A stretch of 64,000 bases of DNA from Vicinamibacterales bacterium. GTDB taxonomy: Bacteria > Acidobacteriota > Vicinamibacteria > Vicinamibacterales > JAKQTR01. Location: contig JALOKU010000009.1 in NCBI GenBank assembly GCA_025456345.1, positions 1 to 64,000 of the forward strand. Direction: 5' to 3'. The notes beneath the pieces are model-generated. The model was not told where the DNA came from. It searched no databases and was given only the letters and a program-made list of their open reading frames with translations. Position numbers and translations under genes: made by a program. Below, one piece after another: positions 44,319-54,901 of this stretch (position 1 is its first letter; each line of letters starts with the position of its first letter).

Positions 44319-46850
44319 CTATTCGGCCCGCAACGTCGCCAGCGGCTTCCGGCGAAGCACGTCGAGGCTGGCCGTGACGCCGACGGCGGCAACCAGCGCC
44401 GAGGCCAGCCCGACGGCCGCCGCGAGTGTGCCGGGGGCGGGTTCCCAGGGCAGGTCGAGCACGTAGCGGGCGACCGCCCAGGACAGGCCGGACGCGCCAG
44501 CTGCCCCGATGACACCCGCCGCCGCCCCGATGAGGCCGTATTCGACCAGCAGCATGGCGGCGACGTGGCCGGTAGTCGCCCCGAGCGTCTTCAGGATCGC
44601 GGTCTCGTACATGCGCTGAAACCGCGTCATCGAAACCGACCCGATGAGGATCAGGATGCCGCTGACGAGCACGAGCGTTCCGACGATGGTCACCGCCAGC
44701 GAGACCGTGCGCAGCACCCGGGTGATCCCGGCGAGGATCTCGCGCACGTCGATGACCGACACGTTCGGGAACCTGGCCGTGAGGTCACGCTGGAATCGCG
44801 CTCGAGCCGCCGCGTCGCCTGGCCCTCTCACGGGTGCGACGAACGTGCCCGGCGCCGACTCGAGCACGCCGGGCCGGAAGACGAACATGAACCCGCCGGC
44901 GCGCGCGTCGGCCCAGTCCACCCGGCGTACGTTGGTGACGGTCGCTTCAATCGCCCGGCCGAGGACGTCGAACCGGATGACGTCCCCGGTCCCGAGCCGC
45001 TCACGCTCGGCGAGGCCCTGCTCGACCGAGACCTGCGCGCCGGCGGCAGGCGCGGCCGGCCAGAACTCTCCCGCCACGAGGCGTTCATTGTCCGCCAGGC
45101 CCGCGCGGTACGTGACCACGTACTCCCGGCCAAGCCCGCGTCCCCGGCTGCGGACGTCCTCGTAGCTGTCAAGCGCGGTCTCCCTCCCGCGGATCGCCGT
45201 GATCCGCGCGCGCAGCACCGGGATCAGCGTCGCCTCGCCCGGCGCGCCGGGCCCGCGGAGAAACGCGCGAACGCCGTCGGCCTGGTCCGGCTGGACATCG
45301 ATGAGGAACATGTCCGGCGAGTCCGGCCGCATGCTGACCGCCATCGCCCGCAGCACGTCCTCCTGGAGCACGCGCACGCCGACCACGAGGAAGGTTCCAA
45401 GTCCCACGGCCAGCAGCACCGGCCGGACCTGGCTCCCGGGCCGTCCGACCCGGCGCGACGCGTAGCGGATGGCGAGGCGATGGCTCCGCTGCAGGGGCCG
45501 CATCGCCCGCACGAGCAGGATGCCCGCGCCCATCAGCACCGCCGACACGCCCGCGAACCCGGTGGCCAGGATCAGGCCCACACGCCACGACCCGGCCTGC
45601 CACGCGGCCATCGCCACCAGCAGGGCCCCGATGACGAACGTCGTGCCGAACCACACGGCGTCGCGCCGGGGCCGCGGAGGCTCCGAGGCCCGCAGCAGGA
45701 TCGACGGTCGCACGTGCCGCACATCGAGCAGCGGCACCAGGGCAAACAGCAGCGCGACCAGCAGCCCGATGCCCGCGCCCTGCGCGACAGCGCTGGCGGT
45801 CAGCCCTGCGCCCGCCTCGACGCCGGTGGCGGCGGCCACGGCAGGCCGCAGCCACGCCACCGCGCCGGCCGCCAGGATCACGCCGATGGCGCTGCCCGTC
45901 AGGCCCATCAAGACGACCTGCGCGACGTAGACCGTCAGCACCTGCCTCGTACTGCCGCCGACGCACTTCAGAACCGCCACGCTGCGGAGCTTCTGCTGGA
46001 CGAAGACGCGGATCACGCTCCAGACCCCGACCCCGCCGAGCAGCACGATGATGAGGCCGACCAGGCTGAGGTAGTTCTCGGCCCGCCCGAGTTCACGGCC
46101 CAGTTCGTCCTCGGCGGACCGCGACGTCCTCACCGACACGAACCGGCCGCGAAACGCCTGCCGCAGGTCGCGCGCCAGCCGCTCGGTGTCAGGGCCGGGC
46201 ATTCTGAGGAGCATCCGGTGCGTGGCGCGGCTGCCGAGCCCCAGCAACCCGGAGGCCTTGAGATCTTCGAGGTCGACGATTGCCCGCGTGCCGAAACTGA
46301 ACGAGCCGACGCGCCGGCCCGGCTCCGCCAGCACCACCCCTCGGATGGTGAACCGGGCGTCGCCCATGATCACGTCGTCGCCGACCGCGACGTCGAGTTG
46401 CGCGAGAAGCTCGGGGCGCACCAGCAGCCCCCGCCGTTCCAGCAGCCGGTGCGTGTAGCGGCCGCCCCCGTCCAGCTCGACGGTGCCGTACAGCGGGTAT
46501 TCCGGCTCGACGCCAAGCAGTTCGACGAGGCGTGACGCGGCTTTCGCAGGATCGGCCGGCCGTACCATCGTCAGCGTCTCGACCTGCTGCGAGGCCGCGG
46601 CGGCTTGATACGGCGCGACGAGGCCCCCGATAACGGCCCGCGCCGCATCGTCCCAGGCGCCGCTCGTGGACAGCGCGAGATCCCCTCCCAGCCGCGTGCG
46701 CGCCTCGCTGAGCAGCGCCGCCCGCACGCCCTGAACGACGGACCGGAGGGTGACGATTGAGGCGACCCCGATCGACAGGCAGAGGAAGAAGAACAGCAGG
46801 CGCCGCCAGGCCCACCGCATCTCCCGCCACGCCATCCGGACGACGAACAT
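44319..46850 (-). CDS. FtsX-domain ABC transporter permease (YbbP-like)
   Basis: About 843 residues. It begins MFVVRMAWREMRWAWRRLLFFFLCLSIGVASIV, then has a large periplasmic domain and two FtsX-type membrane blocks (NYLSLVGLIIVLLGGVGVWSVIRVFVQQKLRSVAVLKCVGGS; FQRMYETAILKTLGAT), giving ~8-10 helices. It pairs with the ATPase four bases upstream and the TesA-like gene, as ybbA-ybbP and tesA are neighbours in E. coli. The start 46850 is used instead of the track's 46904. Confidence 0.9.
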   Translation of the reverse strand: MFVVRMAWREMRWAWRRLLFFFLCLSIGVASIVTLRSVVQGVRAALLSEARTRLGGDLALSTSGAWDDAARAVIGGLVAPYQAAAASQQVETLTMVRPADPAKAASRLVELLGVEPEYPLYGTVELDGGGRYTHRLLERRGLLVRPELLAQLDVAVGDDVIMGDARFTIRGVVLAEPGRRVGSFSFGTRAIVDLEDLKASGLLGLGSRATHRMLLRMPGPDTERLARDLRQAFRGRFVSVRTSRSAEDELGRELGRAENYLSLVGLIIVLLGGVGVWSVIRVFVQQKLRSVAVLKCVGGSTRQVLTVYVAQVVLMGLTGSAIGVILAAGAVAWLRPAVAAATGVEAGAGLTASAVAQGAGIGLLVALLFALVPLLDVRHVRPSILLRASEPPRPRRDAVWFGTTFVIGALLVAMAAWQAGSWRVGLILATGFAGVSAVLMGAGILLVRAMRPLQRSHRLAIRYASRRVGRPGSQVRPVLLAVGLGTFLVVGVRVLQEDVLRAMAVSMRPDSPDMFLIDVQPDQADGVRAFLRGPGAPGEATLIPVLRARITAIRGRETALDSYEDVRSRGRGLGREYVVTYRAGLADNERLVAGEFWPAAPAAGAQVSVEQGLAERERLGTGDVIRFDVLGRAIEATVTNVRRVDWADARAGGFMFVFRPGVLESAPGTFVAPVRGPGDAAARARFQRDLTARFPNVSVIDVREILAGITRVLRTVSLAVTIVGTLVLVSGILILIGSVSMTRFQRMYETAILKTLGATTGHVAAMLLVEYGLIGAAAGVIGAAGASGLSWAVARYVLDLPWEPAPGTLAAAVGLASALVAAVGVTASLDVLRRKPLATLRAE

Positions 46851-46854
46851 GACG

Positions 46855-47523
46855 TCAGGCCCCGGCGGTGTCGACGCGGCCGCCGCGCAGCCGCAGCCGC
46901 GCATCGGCCCGCGCCGCGAGCGCCGCGTCGTGGGTGGCGAGCATCAGCGTGGCGCCGCGCGTCCGCCGGATGTCGAGCAGCAGGTCCATGACGTGCTGCC
47001 CGTTGTCGAGGTCGAGGTTGCCCGTCGGCTCGTCGGCCAGCAGGATTGGGGGATCGTTCGACAGCGCGCGCGCCAGCGCGACGCGCTGCTGTTCGCCGCC
47101 CGACAACTGCGACGGATAGTGGTGCCCGCGGTCGGTCAGGCCCACTTCGGCCAGCAGCCCGCGCCCCCGGGCGACAGCGTCGTGCCGTCCGGCGAGTTCC
47201 ATCGGCACGCACACGTTCTCGAGGGCCGTGAGCGACGGAATCAGGTGGAAGAACTGGAACACGAACCCAATCGTGGAACGGCGCAGCCGCGCGAGGTCAT
47301 CTTCGCCCAGGCCCGTGATGTCGCGGCCTGCGATCAGGATGCGGCCCGCGGTGGGTGCGTCCAGCCCGGCGATCAGGCCGAGCAGCGTCGACTTGCCGCT
47401 GCCCGACGGCCCCGTGATCGCGAGGAACTGCGCCGGCGGCACGGTCAGGTCGAGCGGGTGCAGGATGGTGAGGGGCTGCCCGCCGCTCTCCACGGTCTTG
47501 GTCACCTGTCGCAGTTCAATCAT
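46855..47523 (-). CDS. ABC transporter ATP-binding protein (YbbA/LolD-like)
   Basis: 222 residues: GPSGSGKSTLLGLIAGLD (Walker A), PSQLSGGEQQRVALARAL (signature), LLADEPTGNLDLD (Walker B) and LATHDAALAARAD (H-loop). It is the energising subunit for the adjacent FtsX-type permease. It overlaps the TesA-like gene by eight bases, so all three are coupled. Confidence 0.95.
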   Translation of the reverse strand: MIELRQVTKTVESGGQPLTILHPLDLTVPPAQFLAITGPSGSGKSTLLGLIAGLDAPTAGRILIAGRDITGLGEDDLARLRRSTIGFVFQFFHLIPSLTALENVCVPMELAGRHDAVARGRGLLAEVGLTDRGHHYPSQLSGGEQQRVALARALSNDPPILLADEPTGNLDLDNGQHVMDLLLDIRRTRGATLMLATHDAALAARADARLRLRGGRVDTAGA

Positions 47524-48226
47524 GCGGCGGGGCCTCGCGCAGCGCGCGTTCGACGAAGGGCCAGACCAGCGAGGCGATCCGCTTCGCGCCCTCCGCGTTG
47601 GGATGAATGAGATCGGCCTGATTCAGCGCGGGCTGGCCCGCCACGCCCTCCAGCAGAAACGGGACGAGCGCGATGCGGTACTGCGCCGCGAGATCCCGGT
47701 AGGTCTGGCGGAACGCCGTCGTATAGGCCCTGCCGAGATTCGGGGGCGCTTCCATCCCGGCGAGGACGACGGTCACGCGACGCGCCCGCGCAGCGTCGAT
47801 GATGGCCGCGAGGTTCCGGCGGAGGTCGTCGGTGCTGAGTCCGCGCAGGGCGTCGTTGCCACCCAGCGCAACGACCAGCACCGCGACATGGCCGTCAAGC
47901 GACCAGTCCAGCCGCCTCAGGCCGCCGGCCGACGTGTCGCCCGACACGCCCGCATTCACGACGTCCACGGCGACACCGGCCTCGCGCAGCCGCAGCCGCA
48001 CGAGGCTCGGGTAGTCCTCTCCCGCGCCGAGACCGTACCCCGCCGTCAGGCTGTCTCCGAGAAAGACCACGCGCGGCGGTGACGACGGAACGGTCCGGGC
48101 GTCCTGGCGCGCCTCCGGTACCCTGGCCGGAGCCGGCTCGCGCGGCGCCTCGCGCCCGCAGGCCACGGCCATCGCCAGTCCGGCCAGCACGGCGGCGAGC
48201 GGCCGCGGAAGGAATCGTCGTCGCAT
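47516..48226 (-). CDS. TesA-like SGNH/GDSL esterase, probable lipoprotein or secreted
   Basis: About 236 residues. The N-terminus is hydrophobic and ends LAMAVACGRE, a possible lipobox. The SGNH blocks are clear: VVFLGDSLTAGYGL (Ser), VNAGVSGDTSAGG (Gly), VALGGNDALRG (Asn) and DLIHPNAEG (Asp, His). It should hydrolyse esters or thioesters in the periplasm. The gene order tesA-ybbA-ybbP is conserved in many bacteria, though the link in function is unclear. Confidence 0.9.
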   Translation of the reverse strand: MRRRFLPRPLAAVLAGLAMAVACGREAPREPAPARVPEARQDARTVPSSPPRVVFLGDSLTAGYGLGAGEDYPSLVRLRLREAGVAVDVVNAGVSGDTSAGGLRRLDWSLDGHVAVLVVALGGNDALRGLSTDDLRRNLAAIIDAARARRVTVVLAGMEAPPNLGRAYTTAFRQTYRDLAAQYRIALVPFLLEGVAGQPALNQADLIHPNAEGAKRIASLVWPFVERALREAPPHD

Positions 48227-48632
48227 GTGAACCACGCGGGCTCCATTATCCTACGGCGTGCTTCCCGCGTGCTTCCCGCTTCACAAACGCCCGGTCCCGT
48301 AGTACTGTTTGCTGGCTGTCGGTGAGCGTCCGGCTCCCGCTGTGGGTGGCCCCCTTTCTCCCGCCCCCCCATCACCTGCCGCGGCTTCCGAACTTCCGTC
48401 CGGCCCTGATTCGCACATCACCGCAGTCCGACCAGCCGGATGTCCTGGCGTGCCGGTAATCCGGCAGCCGTCTGCATTCCCCGCCGAAAGGGCCTGGAAT
48501 GCACGTATTTCGAGGCCGTTCCGAAGGGCACGGAGGTTGCGTAAGTCAGAGGGGTCCGACCAGGCCCGCCCCGGGACACACCGACGGCACTTCCACGGAT
48601 CTGCCCGGTTTTCAATCGGAGATTGCATACAC
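48227..48632. other. divergent intergenic region and long leader before nifJ
   Basis: About 406 bases between the tesA-like gene and the pyruvate:ferredoxin oxidoreductase. The ORF track extends the oxidoreductase frame to 48309, but the protein family starts at ATG 48633, so this stretch is untranslated. It holds a candidate -10 for tesA on the minus strand (GATAAT at 48245-48250), a repeated GCTTCCCGC, and the palindrome listed separately. No gene is supported. Confidence 0.6.
48473..48503. repeat. TGCATTCC palindrome in the nifJ leader
   Basis: TGCATTCC and GGAATGCA are perfect 8-base arms around a 15-base GC-rich spacer, about 130 bases upstream of the nifJ start. It may be a protein-binding site or an RNA hairpin. 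Confidence 0.5.
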
Positions 48633-51600
48633 ATGACACGGGAGCACATCACCATCGACGGCAACGAGGCAGTCGCCTCCGTTGCGCACCGCACCAACGA
48701 AGTCATCGCGATCTACCCCATCACGCCCTCCTCCAACATGGGGGAATGGGCGGACGAATGGTCCGCCAAGGGCATGAAGAACATCTGGGGCACGGTCCCG
48801 CAGGTCACCGAGATGCAGTCCGAAGGCGGCGCCTCGGGAGCCGTCCACGGCGCGCTCCAGGCGGGCGCCCTCACGACGACGTTCACCGCGTCGCAGGGCC
48901 TGCTGCTGATGATCCCGAACATGTTCAAGATCGCGGGCGAGCTGACCTCGTTCTGCATGCACGTGTCGGCCCGGACCGTCGCCACGCACGCCCTGTCGAT
49001 TTTCGGTGATCACTCCGACGTCATGGCGTGCCGGCAGACCGGGTTCGCGATGCTGGCGTCTGGCTCCGTCCAGGAAGCCCACGACTTCGCCGCGATTGCC
49101 CAACTGGCGACGCTGCGGTCCCGCGTGCCCTTCCTGCATTTCTTCGACGGCTTCCGGACGTCGCACGAGGTCGCGAAGATCGTCTCGATTTCGGACGACG
49201 AGCTGCTGCAGCTGCTGCCCAACGACCTCATCGCGGCGCACCGGAACCGCGCGTTGACGCCGGACCGGCCCCTGCTGAGGGGGACCGCGCAGAACCCCGA
49301 CGCGTTCTTCCAGGCTCGTGAGGCGTGCAACCGCTTCTACACCGAGTGTCCGTCGCACGTCGACGCGGCGATGGCCCAGTTCAAGGCCATCGTCGGCCGC
49401 TCGTACGGCCTGGCCGAGTACGTGGGTCACCCGGAGGCCGACCGCGTCATCGTCGTGATGGGCACCGGCGCCGAGGTGACGCATGAGGCCGTGGAATGGC
49501 TCAACGCCGGCGGCGCGAAGGTCGGCGTCCTGAAGCTCAGATTGTACCGTCCATTCCCGCTGGACCACTTCATCAAGGCGCTGCCGTCCACGGTCAAGGC
49601 CATCGCGGTCCTCGACCGCACCAAGGAACCCGGGGCCCTCGGCGAACCCCTCTACCTCGACGTCGTCACCGCGCTGCGCGAGGCCAAGGACAGCGGCCAG
49701 ACGGCGTTCGCCGCCGATCCGAAGGTCATCGGCGGGCGCTACGGCCTCTCGTCCAAGGAGTTCACGCCGACGATGGTCAAGGCGGTGTTCGACGAACTGG
49801 CGAAGCCGGCGCCGAAAAACCACTTCACCATCGGCATCATGGACGACGTCACGCACCTGTCGCTCCCCTACGACGCCGACCTGGATATCGAGCCGGACGA
49901 GGTGCGGCGCTGCGTGTTCTTCGGCCTCGGCGCCGACGGCACCGTGGGCGCGAACAAGAACTCGATCAAGATCATCGGCGAAGAGACCGAGAATCACGCC
50001 CAGGGCTACTTCGTGTACGACTCGAAGAAAGCGGGCGCCATTACGATCTCGCACCTGCGCTTCGGCCCGCGCCAGATCCGGTCGTCCTACCTGGTGAAGC
50101 AGGCGGCGTTCGTGGCCTGCCACCAGTACGAGTTCATGGACAAGTACGACGTGCTCGGCTACGCGGCGCCCGGCGGCGTGTTCCTGCTCAACAGCCCGTT
50201 CAGCGCCGGCGAGATCTGGGACCAACTGGCCCGCGAAGTGCAGCAGGAGATCCTCGACAAGAAGCTGTCCTTCTACGTGATCGACGCCTTCGCCGTGGCC
50301 AGCGACACCGGCATGGGCACGCGCATCAACACCGTGATGCAGACCTGCTTCTTCGCAATCTCCGGCGTGCTGCCGCGCGACGAGGCCATCGCGCAGATCA
50401 AGAAGTCCATCGAGAAGACGTACGGCAAACGCGGACCCGACGTGGTGCGCAAGAACTTCGCGGCGGTCGACCAGACGCTGGCGAATCTCCACCAAGTCAA
50501 GGTGCCCGCCGCCGCCACGGCCACCCGCGCGCTGCCGCCCATCGTGTCGGACGCGGCGCCCGACTTCGTGAAGCGCGTGACCGCCGTGATGCTCGCCAAC
50601 AAGGGCGACCTGCTGCCGGTCAGCGCCTTCCCGGTCGACGGCACGTGGCCGACGGCCACCGCGCAGTGGGAGAAGCGGAACATCGCGCAGGACATCCCGG
50701 TGTGGGATCCTGCCATCTGCATCCAGTGCAACAAGTGCGCGATGGTCTGCCCGCACGCCGCCATCCGCGCGAAGGTCTACGAGTCCGATCTCCTGAAGGG
50801 CGCGCCGGAGACGTTCAAGGGCGTCGACTTCAAGGGCAACGAGTTCAAGGGGCTGAAGTACACGATTCAGATCGCGCCCGAGGACTGCACGGGCTGCACG
50901 CTGTGCGCCGTGGTCTGCCCGGCCAAGGACAAGGCGAACCCGAAGCACAAGTCCCTCGACATGCACCCGCAACGGCCGCTGCGCGACACGGAGCGCGAGA
51001 ATTACGCGTTCTTCCTCGGCCTGCCGGAAGTCGATCGGACCAAGATCAAGATGGATCTGAAGGGCGTGCAGTTTCTGCAGCCCCTCTTCGAGTACTCGGG
51101 GGCCTGCGTCGGCTGCGGCGAGACGCCGTACGTCAAGCTGCTCACGCAGTTGTTCGGCGACCGCACGGTCGTCGCCAACGCCACCGGCTGTTCGTCAATC
51201 TACGGCGGCAACCTGCCGACCACGCCGTACGCGGTCGACGCCAACGGCCGCGGCCCGGCCTGGTCCAACTCGCTCTTCGAAGACAACGCCGAGTTCGGCG
51301 TCGGTTACCGGCTGGCGTTCGACAAGCACGCCGAGCAGGCCCATGAACTGCTGAAGGTGCTGGGGGCCGGGTTGGGAGACACGCTGGTTGACGGCCTCCT
51401 CACCGCCGACCAGTCGACCGAGGCGGGCATCGCCGAACAGCGTGCCCGTGTGGCCGCGCTCGTCGACAAGCTGAGGGCCGTCGACAGCCTCCAGGCGCGC
51501 CGGTTGGAGAAGCTCGCGGACTATCTCGTCCGCAAGAGCGTCTGGATCGTGGGCGGAGACGGCTGGGCCTACGACATCGGGTACGGCGGCCTCGACCACG

Positions 51601-52196
51601 TGATGGCCATGGGCCGCGACGTCAACATCCTGGTGCTCGACACCGAGGTCTACTCGAACACGGGCGGCCAGGCGTCAAAGGCCACGCCCATCGGCGCGTC
51701 GGCCCGCTTCGCGATGGCCGGCAAAGCCACCGGCAAGAAGGACCTCGGCATGATGGCCATGGCCTATGGCAACGTCTATGTCGCGCACGTCGCCTTCGGC
51801 GCCAAGGACGTGCAGACGGTGAAGGCGTTCCAGGAGGCCGAGGCGTACCCGGGCACCTCGATCATCATCGCCTACAGCCACTGCATCGCCCACGGCTACG
51901 ACATGGCGAAGGGCCTGGACCAGCAGAAACTGGCGGTCGACACCGGCTACTGGCCGCTCTTCCGCTTCGACCCGCGGCGCGCGGCGACCGGCGAGAGCCC
52001 GCTCGTGCTGGATTCGCCCGCACCCAAGCTCGACCTGGCCAAGTACACCGGGAATGAAATGCGCTTCCGGGTCGTCGAACAGATGGATCCCGCGCGGTTC
52101 AAGATGCTGTCGCAGCAGGCCCAGGAGCAAGTCGCCCGGCGCGTCAGTCTCTACGAGCAGCTGGCGAAGATGGCGTTCCCCGTGACGAAGGCGTAA
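48633..52196 (+). CDS. nifJ: pyruvate:ferredoxin (flavodoxin) oxidoreductase
   Basis: 1187 residues, all domains in one chain: alpha (ITIDGNEAVASVAHRTNEV, YPITPSSNMGEW), gamma (FFGLGADGTVGANKNSIKIIG), two ferredoxin motifs (CIQCNKCAMVCPHA, CTGCTLCAVVCPAK) and the TPP-binding beta part (GACVGCGETPYVKL, ANATGCSSIYGGN, GDGWAYDIGYGGLDHV). It oxidises pyruvate to acetyl-CoA and reduces ferredoxin. The ATG at 48633 is chosen by homology; the long 5' extension in the track is leader. A dihydroorotate-dehydrogenase-like gene follows, as is common. Confidence 0.96.
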   Translation: MTREHITIDGNEAVASVAHRTNEVIAIYPITPSSNMGEWADEWSAKGMKNIWGTVPQVTEMQSEGGASGAVHGALQAGALTTTFTASQGLLLMIPNMFKIAGELTSFCMHVSARTVATHALSIFGDHSDVMACRQTGFAMLASGSVQEAHDFAAIAQLATLRSRVPFLHFFDGFRTSHEVAKIVSISDDELLQLLPNDLIAAHRNRALTPDRPLLRGTAQNPDAFFQAREACNRFYTECPSHVDAAMAQFKAIVGRSYGLAEYVGHPEADRVIVVMGTGAEVTHEAVEWLNAGGAKVGVLKLRLYRPFPLDHFIKALPSTVKAIAVLDRTKEPGALGEPLYLDVVTALREAKDSGQTAFAADPKVIGGRYGLSSKEFTPTMVKAVFDELAKPAPKNHFTIGIMDDVTHLSLPYDADLDIEPDEVRRCVFFGLGADGTVGANKNSIKIIGEETENHAQGYFVYDSKKAGAITISHLRFGPRQIRSSYLVKQAAFVACHQYEFMDKYDVLGYAAPGGVFLLNSPFSAGEIWDQLAREVQQEILDKKLSFYVIDAFAVASDTGMGTRINTVMQTCFFAISGVLPRDEAIAQIKKSIEKTYGKRGPDVVRKNFAAVDQTLANLHQVKVPAAATATRALPPIVSDAAPDFVKRVTAVMLANKGDLLPVSAFPVDGTWPTATAQWEKRNIAQDIPVWDPAICIQCNKCAMVCPHAAIRAKVYESDLLKGAPETFKGVDFKGNEFKGLKYTIQIAPEDCTGCTLCAVVCPAKDKANPKHKSLDMHPQRPLRDTERENYAFFLGLPEVDRTKIKMDLKGVQFLQPLFEYSGACVGCGETPYVKLLTQLFGDRTVVANATGCSSIYGGNLPTTPYAVDANGRGPAWSNSLFEDNAEFGVGYRLAFDKHAEQAHELLKVLGAGLGDTLVDGLLTADQSTEAGIAEQRARVAALVDKLRAVDSLQARRLEKLADYLVRKSVWIVGGDGWAYDIGYGGLDHVMAMGRDVNILVLDTEVYSNTGGQASKATPIGASARFAMAGKATGKKDLGMMAMAYGNVYVAHVAFGAKDVQTVKAFQEAEAYPGTSIIIAYSHCIAHGYDMAKGLDQQKLAVDTGYWPLFRFDPRRAATGESPLVLDSPAPKLDLAKYTGNEMRFRVVEQMDPARFKMLSQQAQEQVARRVSLYEQLAKMAFPVTKA

Positions 52197-52258
52197 CCGG
52201 TACCGCACCACCAACCAGCCTGGCGCCGGAATGAGGCGCCGGGCGATGGAGACTGGCC

Positions 52259-53255
<997 letters not shown>

Positions 53256-53260
<5 letters not shown>

Positions 53261-53318
53261 GGGCTAGGGGCTAGGGGCTAGGGGCTAGGGGCTAGGGGCT
53301 AGGGGCTAGGGGCTAGGG
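53256..53318. repeat. nine perfect tandem copies of GCTAGGG
   Basis: Starting inside the dihydroorotate-dehydrogenase-like gene's stop codon, the heptamer GCTAGGG is repeated nine times without mismatch. With a GGGG run at each junction, the G-rich strand could form quadruplexes. It is a simple tandem repeat, not CRISPR. Related short arrays lie at 9693 and 42071. Confidence 0.97.
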
Positions 53319-53433
53319 AAAGAACGATAGACTCTCACACCATTTCGCTGTCAAGTTGTCGGCATTGAGGATCGGGGAAAGAGTTTCGTCGCGGCGGGAT
53401 CCGCCGGACGGAGCAGGATCCCCGGTCCTCAAT

Positions 53434-53706
53434 TCATGTACTGCGGCGCGCGGCGCCGCCCGACCCTAGCAGCGTGGCGATGCGCGCCCTGGCCCGCAGG
53501 CGCACGTCGGCGGGCAGCCTGGCGGTCCCCGCCTTGCGGCACGCATCGACCGTGTGTTTCAAGCTGTCGGCCATGGTTTGACAGCACGGGCACCGGCGCA
53601 AGTGCGCCGAGAGCGAGCGCCGCTCGGCCGGCGTCAGCTCGTCGTCGATGTACTTTGAGAGCTGTCCGAGCAGCGCACGGCAGCGATCCGATGCCGGCGA
53701 CTTCAT
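53434..53706 (-). CDS. zinc-finger anti-sigma factor
   Basis: 90 residues with the zf-HC2 pattern: CRALLGQLSKYIDDELTPAERRSLSAHLRRCPCCQTMADSL. There is no membrane helix, so it should be a soluble cytoplasmic ZAS-type regulator that could respond to redox change through its H-C-C site. It overlaps the sigma factor gene as ATGA, the normal arrangement. Confidence 0.9.
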   Translation of the reverse strand: MKSPASDRCRALLGQLSKYIDDELTPAERRSLSAHLRRCPCCQTMADSLKHTVDACRKAGTARLPADVRLRARARIATLLGSGGAARRST

Positions 53707-54338
53707 GGGGCCTCCAGATGCTGGCGCAGGCTCAGCCTCGCGCGGTGCAACCGGGTCTTCACGTTCGCCTCAGAGATGCCCACCACCGCGGCCACATCGC
53801 GCGTGGAGAGGCCCTCGACCTCCCTCAGGAACACGATCAGCCGGCTGTCGGGCGGCAGGGTCTGGAGCGCGCGGTGCAGCGACTGGCGGAGGCGCGAGTT
53901 TTCCATGACCTGGTCCGGCCGCCGCCCCTGGTCTTCGACGTCTATCCGCTGCAGGCTGCCGTCCGGGGCCATCGACACCTCGTCGAGCGAGTGCAGCCGC
54001 GCCGGCTCGTCCACGCGCCGCCTCCGGCTGATGAGGCAGGCGTTTTTCACCGTCCGGTACAGCCACGTCCTGAAGGCTGCCGGCTCCTTGATCTGGGCCG
54101 CGTGCCGGTAGGTCTTCAGCAGCGCCTCCTGCATCGCGTCGTCGGCGTCATCGGCGTGGCCGCAGACGAGCAGGCTGAACCGGTACGCGATCTCCTGGGT
54201 CTTCATCAGAAGCCGCTCCATGGCCGCCTGGTTCCCGCCCTGCGCCGCTCTCAGCAGCGTCGCGTAGTCGGTGCCTCGGGCGTCCTGGCCTTTGGTAGAG
54301 GGATTCGTTTCTGCGCGTTTGGTCACAGCAATCGTCAT
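53703..54338 (-). CDS. ECF-type RNA polymerase sigma factor
   Basis: 211 residues with sigma region 2 (DADDAMQEALLKTYRHAAQIKEPAAFRTWLYRTVKNACL) and region 4 (ALQTLPPDSRLIVFLREVEGLSTRDVAAVVGISEANVKTRLHRARLSLR). The start at 54338 is used; the track's 54674 extends through the promoter region. It is controlled by the partner anti-sigma factor and is divergent from the DUF302/selenoprotein pair. Confidence 0.93.
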   Translation of the reverse strand: MTIAVTKRAETNPSTKGQDARGTDYATLLRAAQGGNQAAMERLLMKTQEIAYRFSLLVCGHADDADDAMQEALLKTYRHAAQIKEPAAFRTWLYRTVKNACLISRRRRVDEPARLHSLDEVSMAPDGSLQRIDVEDQGRRPDQVMENSRLRQSLHRALQTLPPDSRLIVFLREVEGLSTRDVAAVVGISEANVKTRLHRARLSLRQHLEAP

Positions 54339-54451
54339 TGTAGCCTGTTCCGGCAGCCCTCCGCGCGCCGCAGCCCTCGTGTCACGTTCAGGTGAATTCC
54401 GCATCTCTGGAAGAGGCGAGGTCCGGGGCGCATCTTCGGGCCGGGATGGGC

Positions 54452-54457
54452 TACGAT
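54452..54457 (+). promoter_or_regulatory. candidate -10 for the DUF302 - selenoprotein pair
   Basis: TACGAT lies 16 bases before the DUF302 ATG, which has a good GGAGG four bases upstream. The same hexamer serves as the candidate -10 of feoB. No clear -35 is seen. Confidence 0.35.
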
Positions 54458-54473
54458 AGGCGTTGGAGGCAGC

Positions 54474-54899
54474 ATGAAGGAATCGCGGTACGGCATGGGC
54501 GTCGACGTGGCGCTGCCCTACGAGCAGGCGGTGGAGCGCGCGACTGAGGAGTTGAAGAAAGAGGGATTCGGCATCCTGACCACCATCGACGTCCAGCAGA
54601 CGCTCAAGCAGAAGCTCGACAAGGACTTCCGCAAGTACACGATTCTCGGGGCCTGCAATCCGCCGCTGGCCCACCGGGCGTTCGAGGCCGAACTCGAAAT
54701 CGGCCTGCTGCTCCCCTGCAACGTCGTCGTCTACGAAACGGAACCCGGGCGGAGCGTGGTGTCGGCGATGGCCCCGATTGCCGCCATGGGCGTGGTCGGC
54801 GGCAACCCTGCCCTCAAGGACGTGGCGCGGGAAGCCGACGAGAAGCTGCGGCGAGCCCTGAAGGCCATCGAGGCCGTCGGCGCCGCGGAGAGGTCCTAG
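54474..54899 (+). CDS. DUF302 domain protein
   Basis: 141 residues: YGMGVDVALPYEQAVERATEELKKEGFGILTTIDVQQTLKQKL, then YTILGACNPPLAHRAFEAELEIGLLLPCNVVVYE, the full DUF302 pattern with the conserved GACNP and LPCNV cysteine segments. The family is small, cytoplasmic and often linked to sulfur or redox genes. It is followed after two bases by the small selenoprotein candidate. Confidence 0.93.
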   Translation: MKESRYGMGVDVALPYEQAVERATEELKKEGFGILTTIDVQQTLKQKLDKDFRKYTILGACNPPLAHRAFEAELEIGLLLPCNVVVYETEPGRSVVSAMAPIAAMGVVGGNPALKDVAREADEKLRRALKAIEAVGAAERS

Positions 54900-54901
54900 C
54901 C

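Noticed and set aside
48612-50972. 786-codon minus-strand ORF opposite nifJ
   Set aside because: Antisense shadow; no domain pattern.
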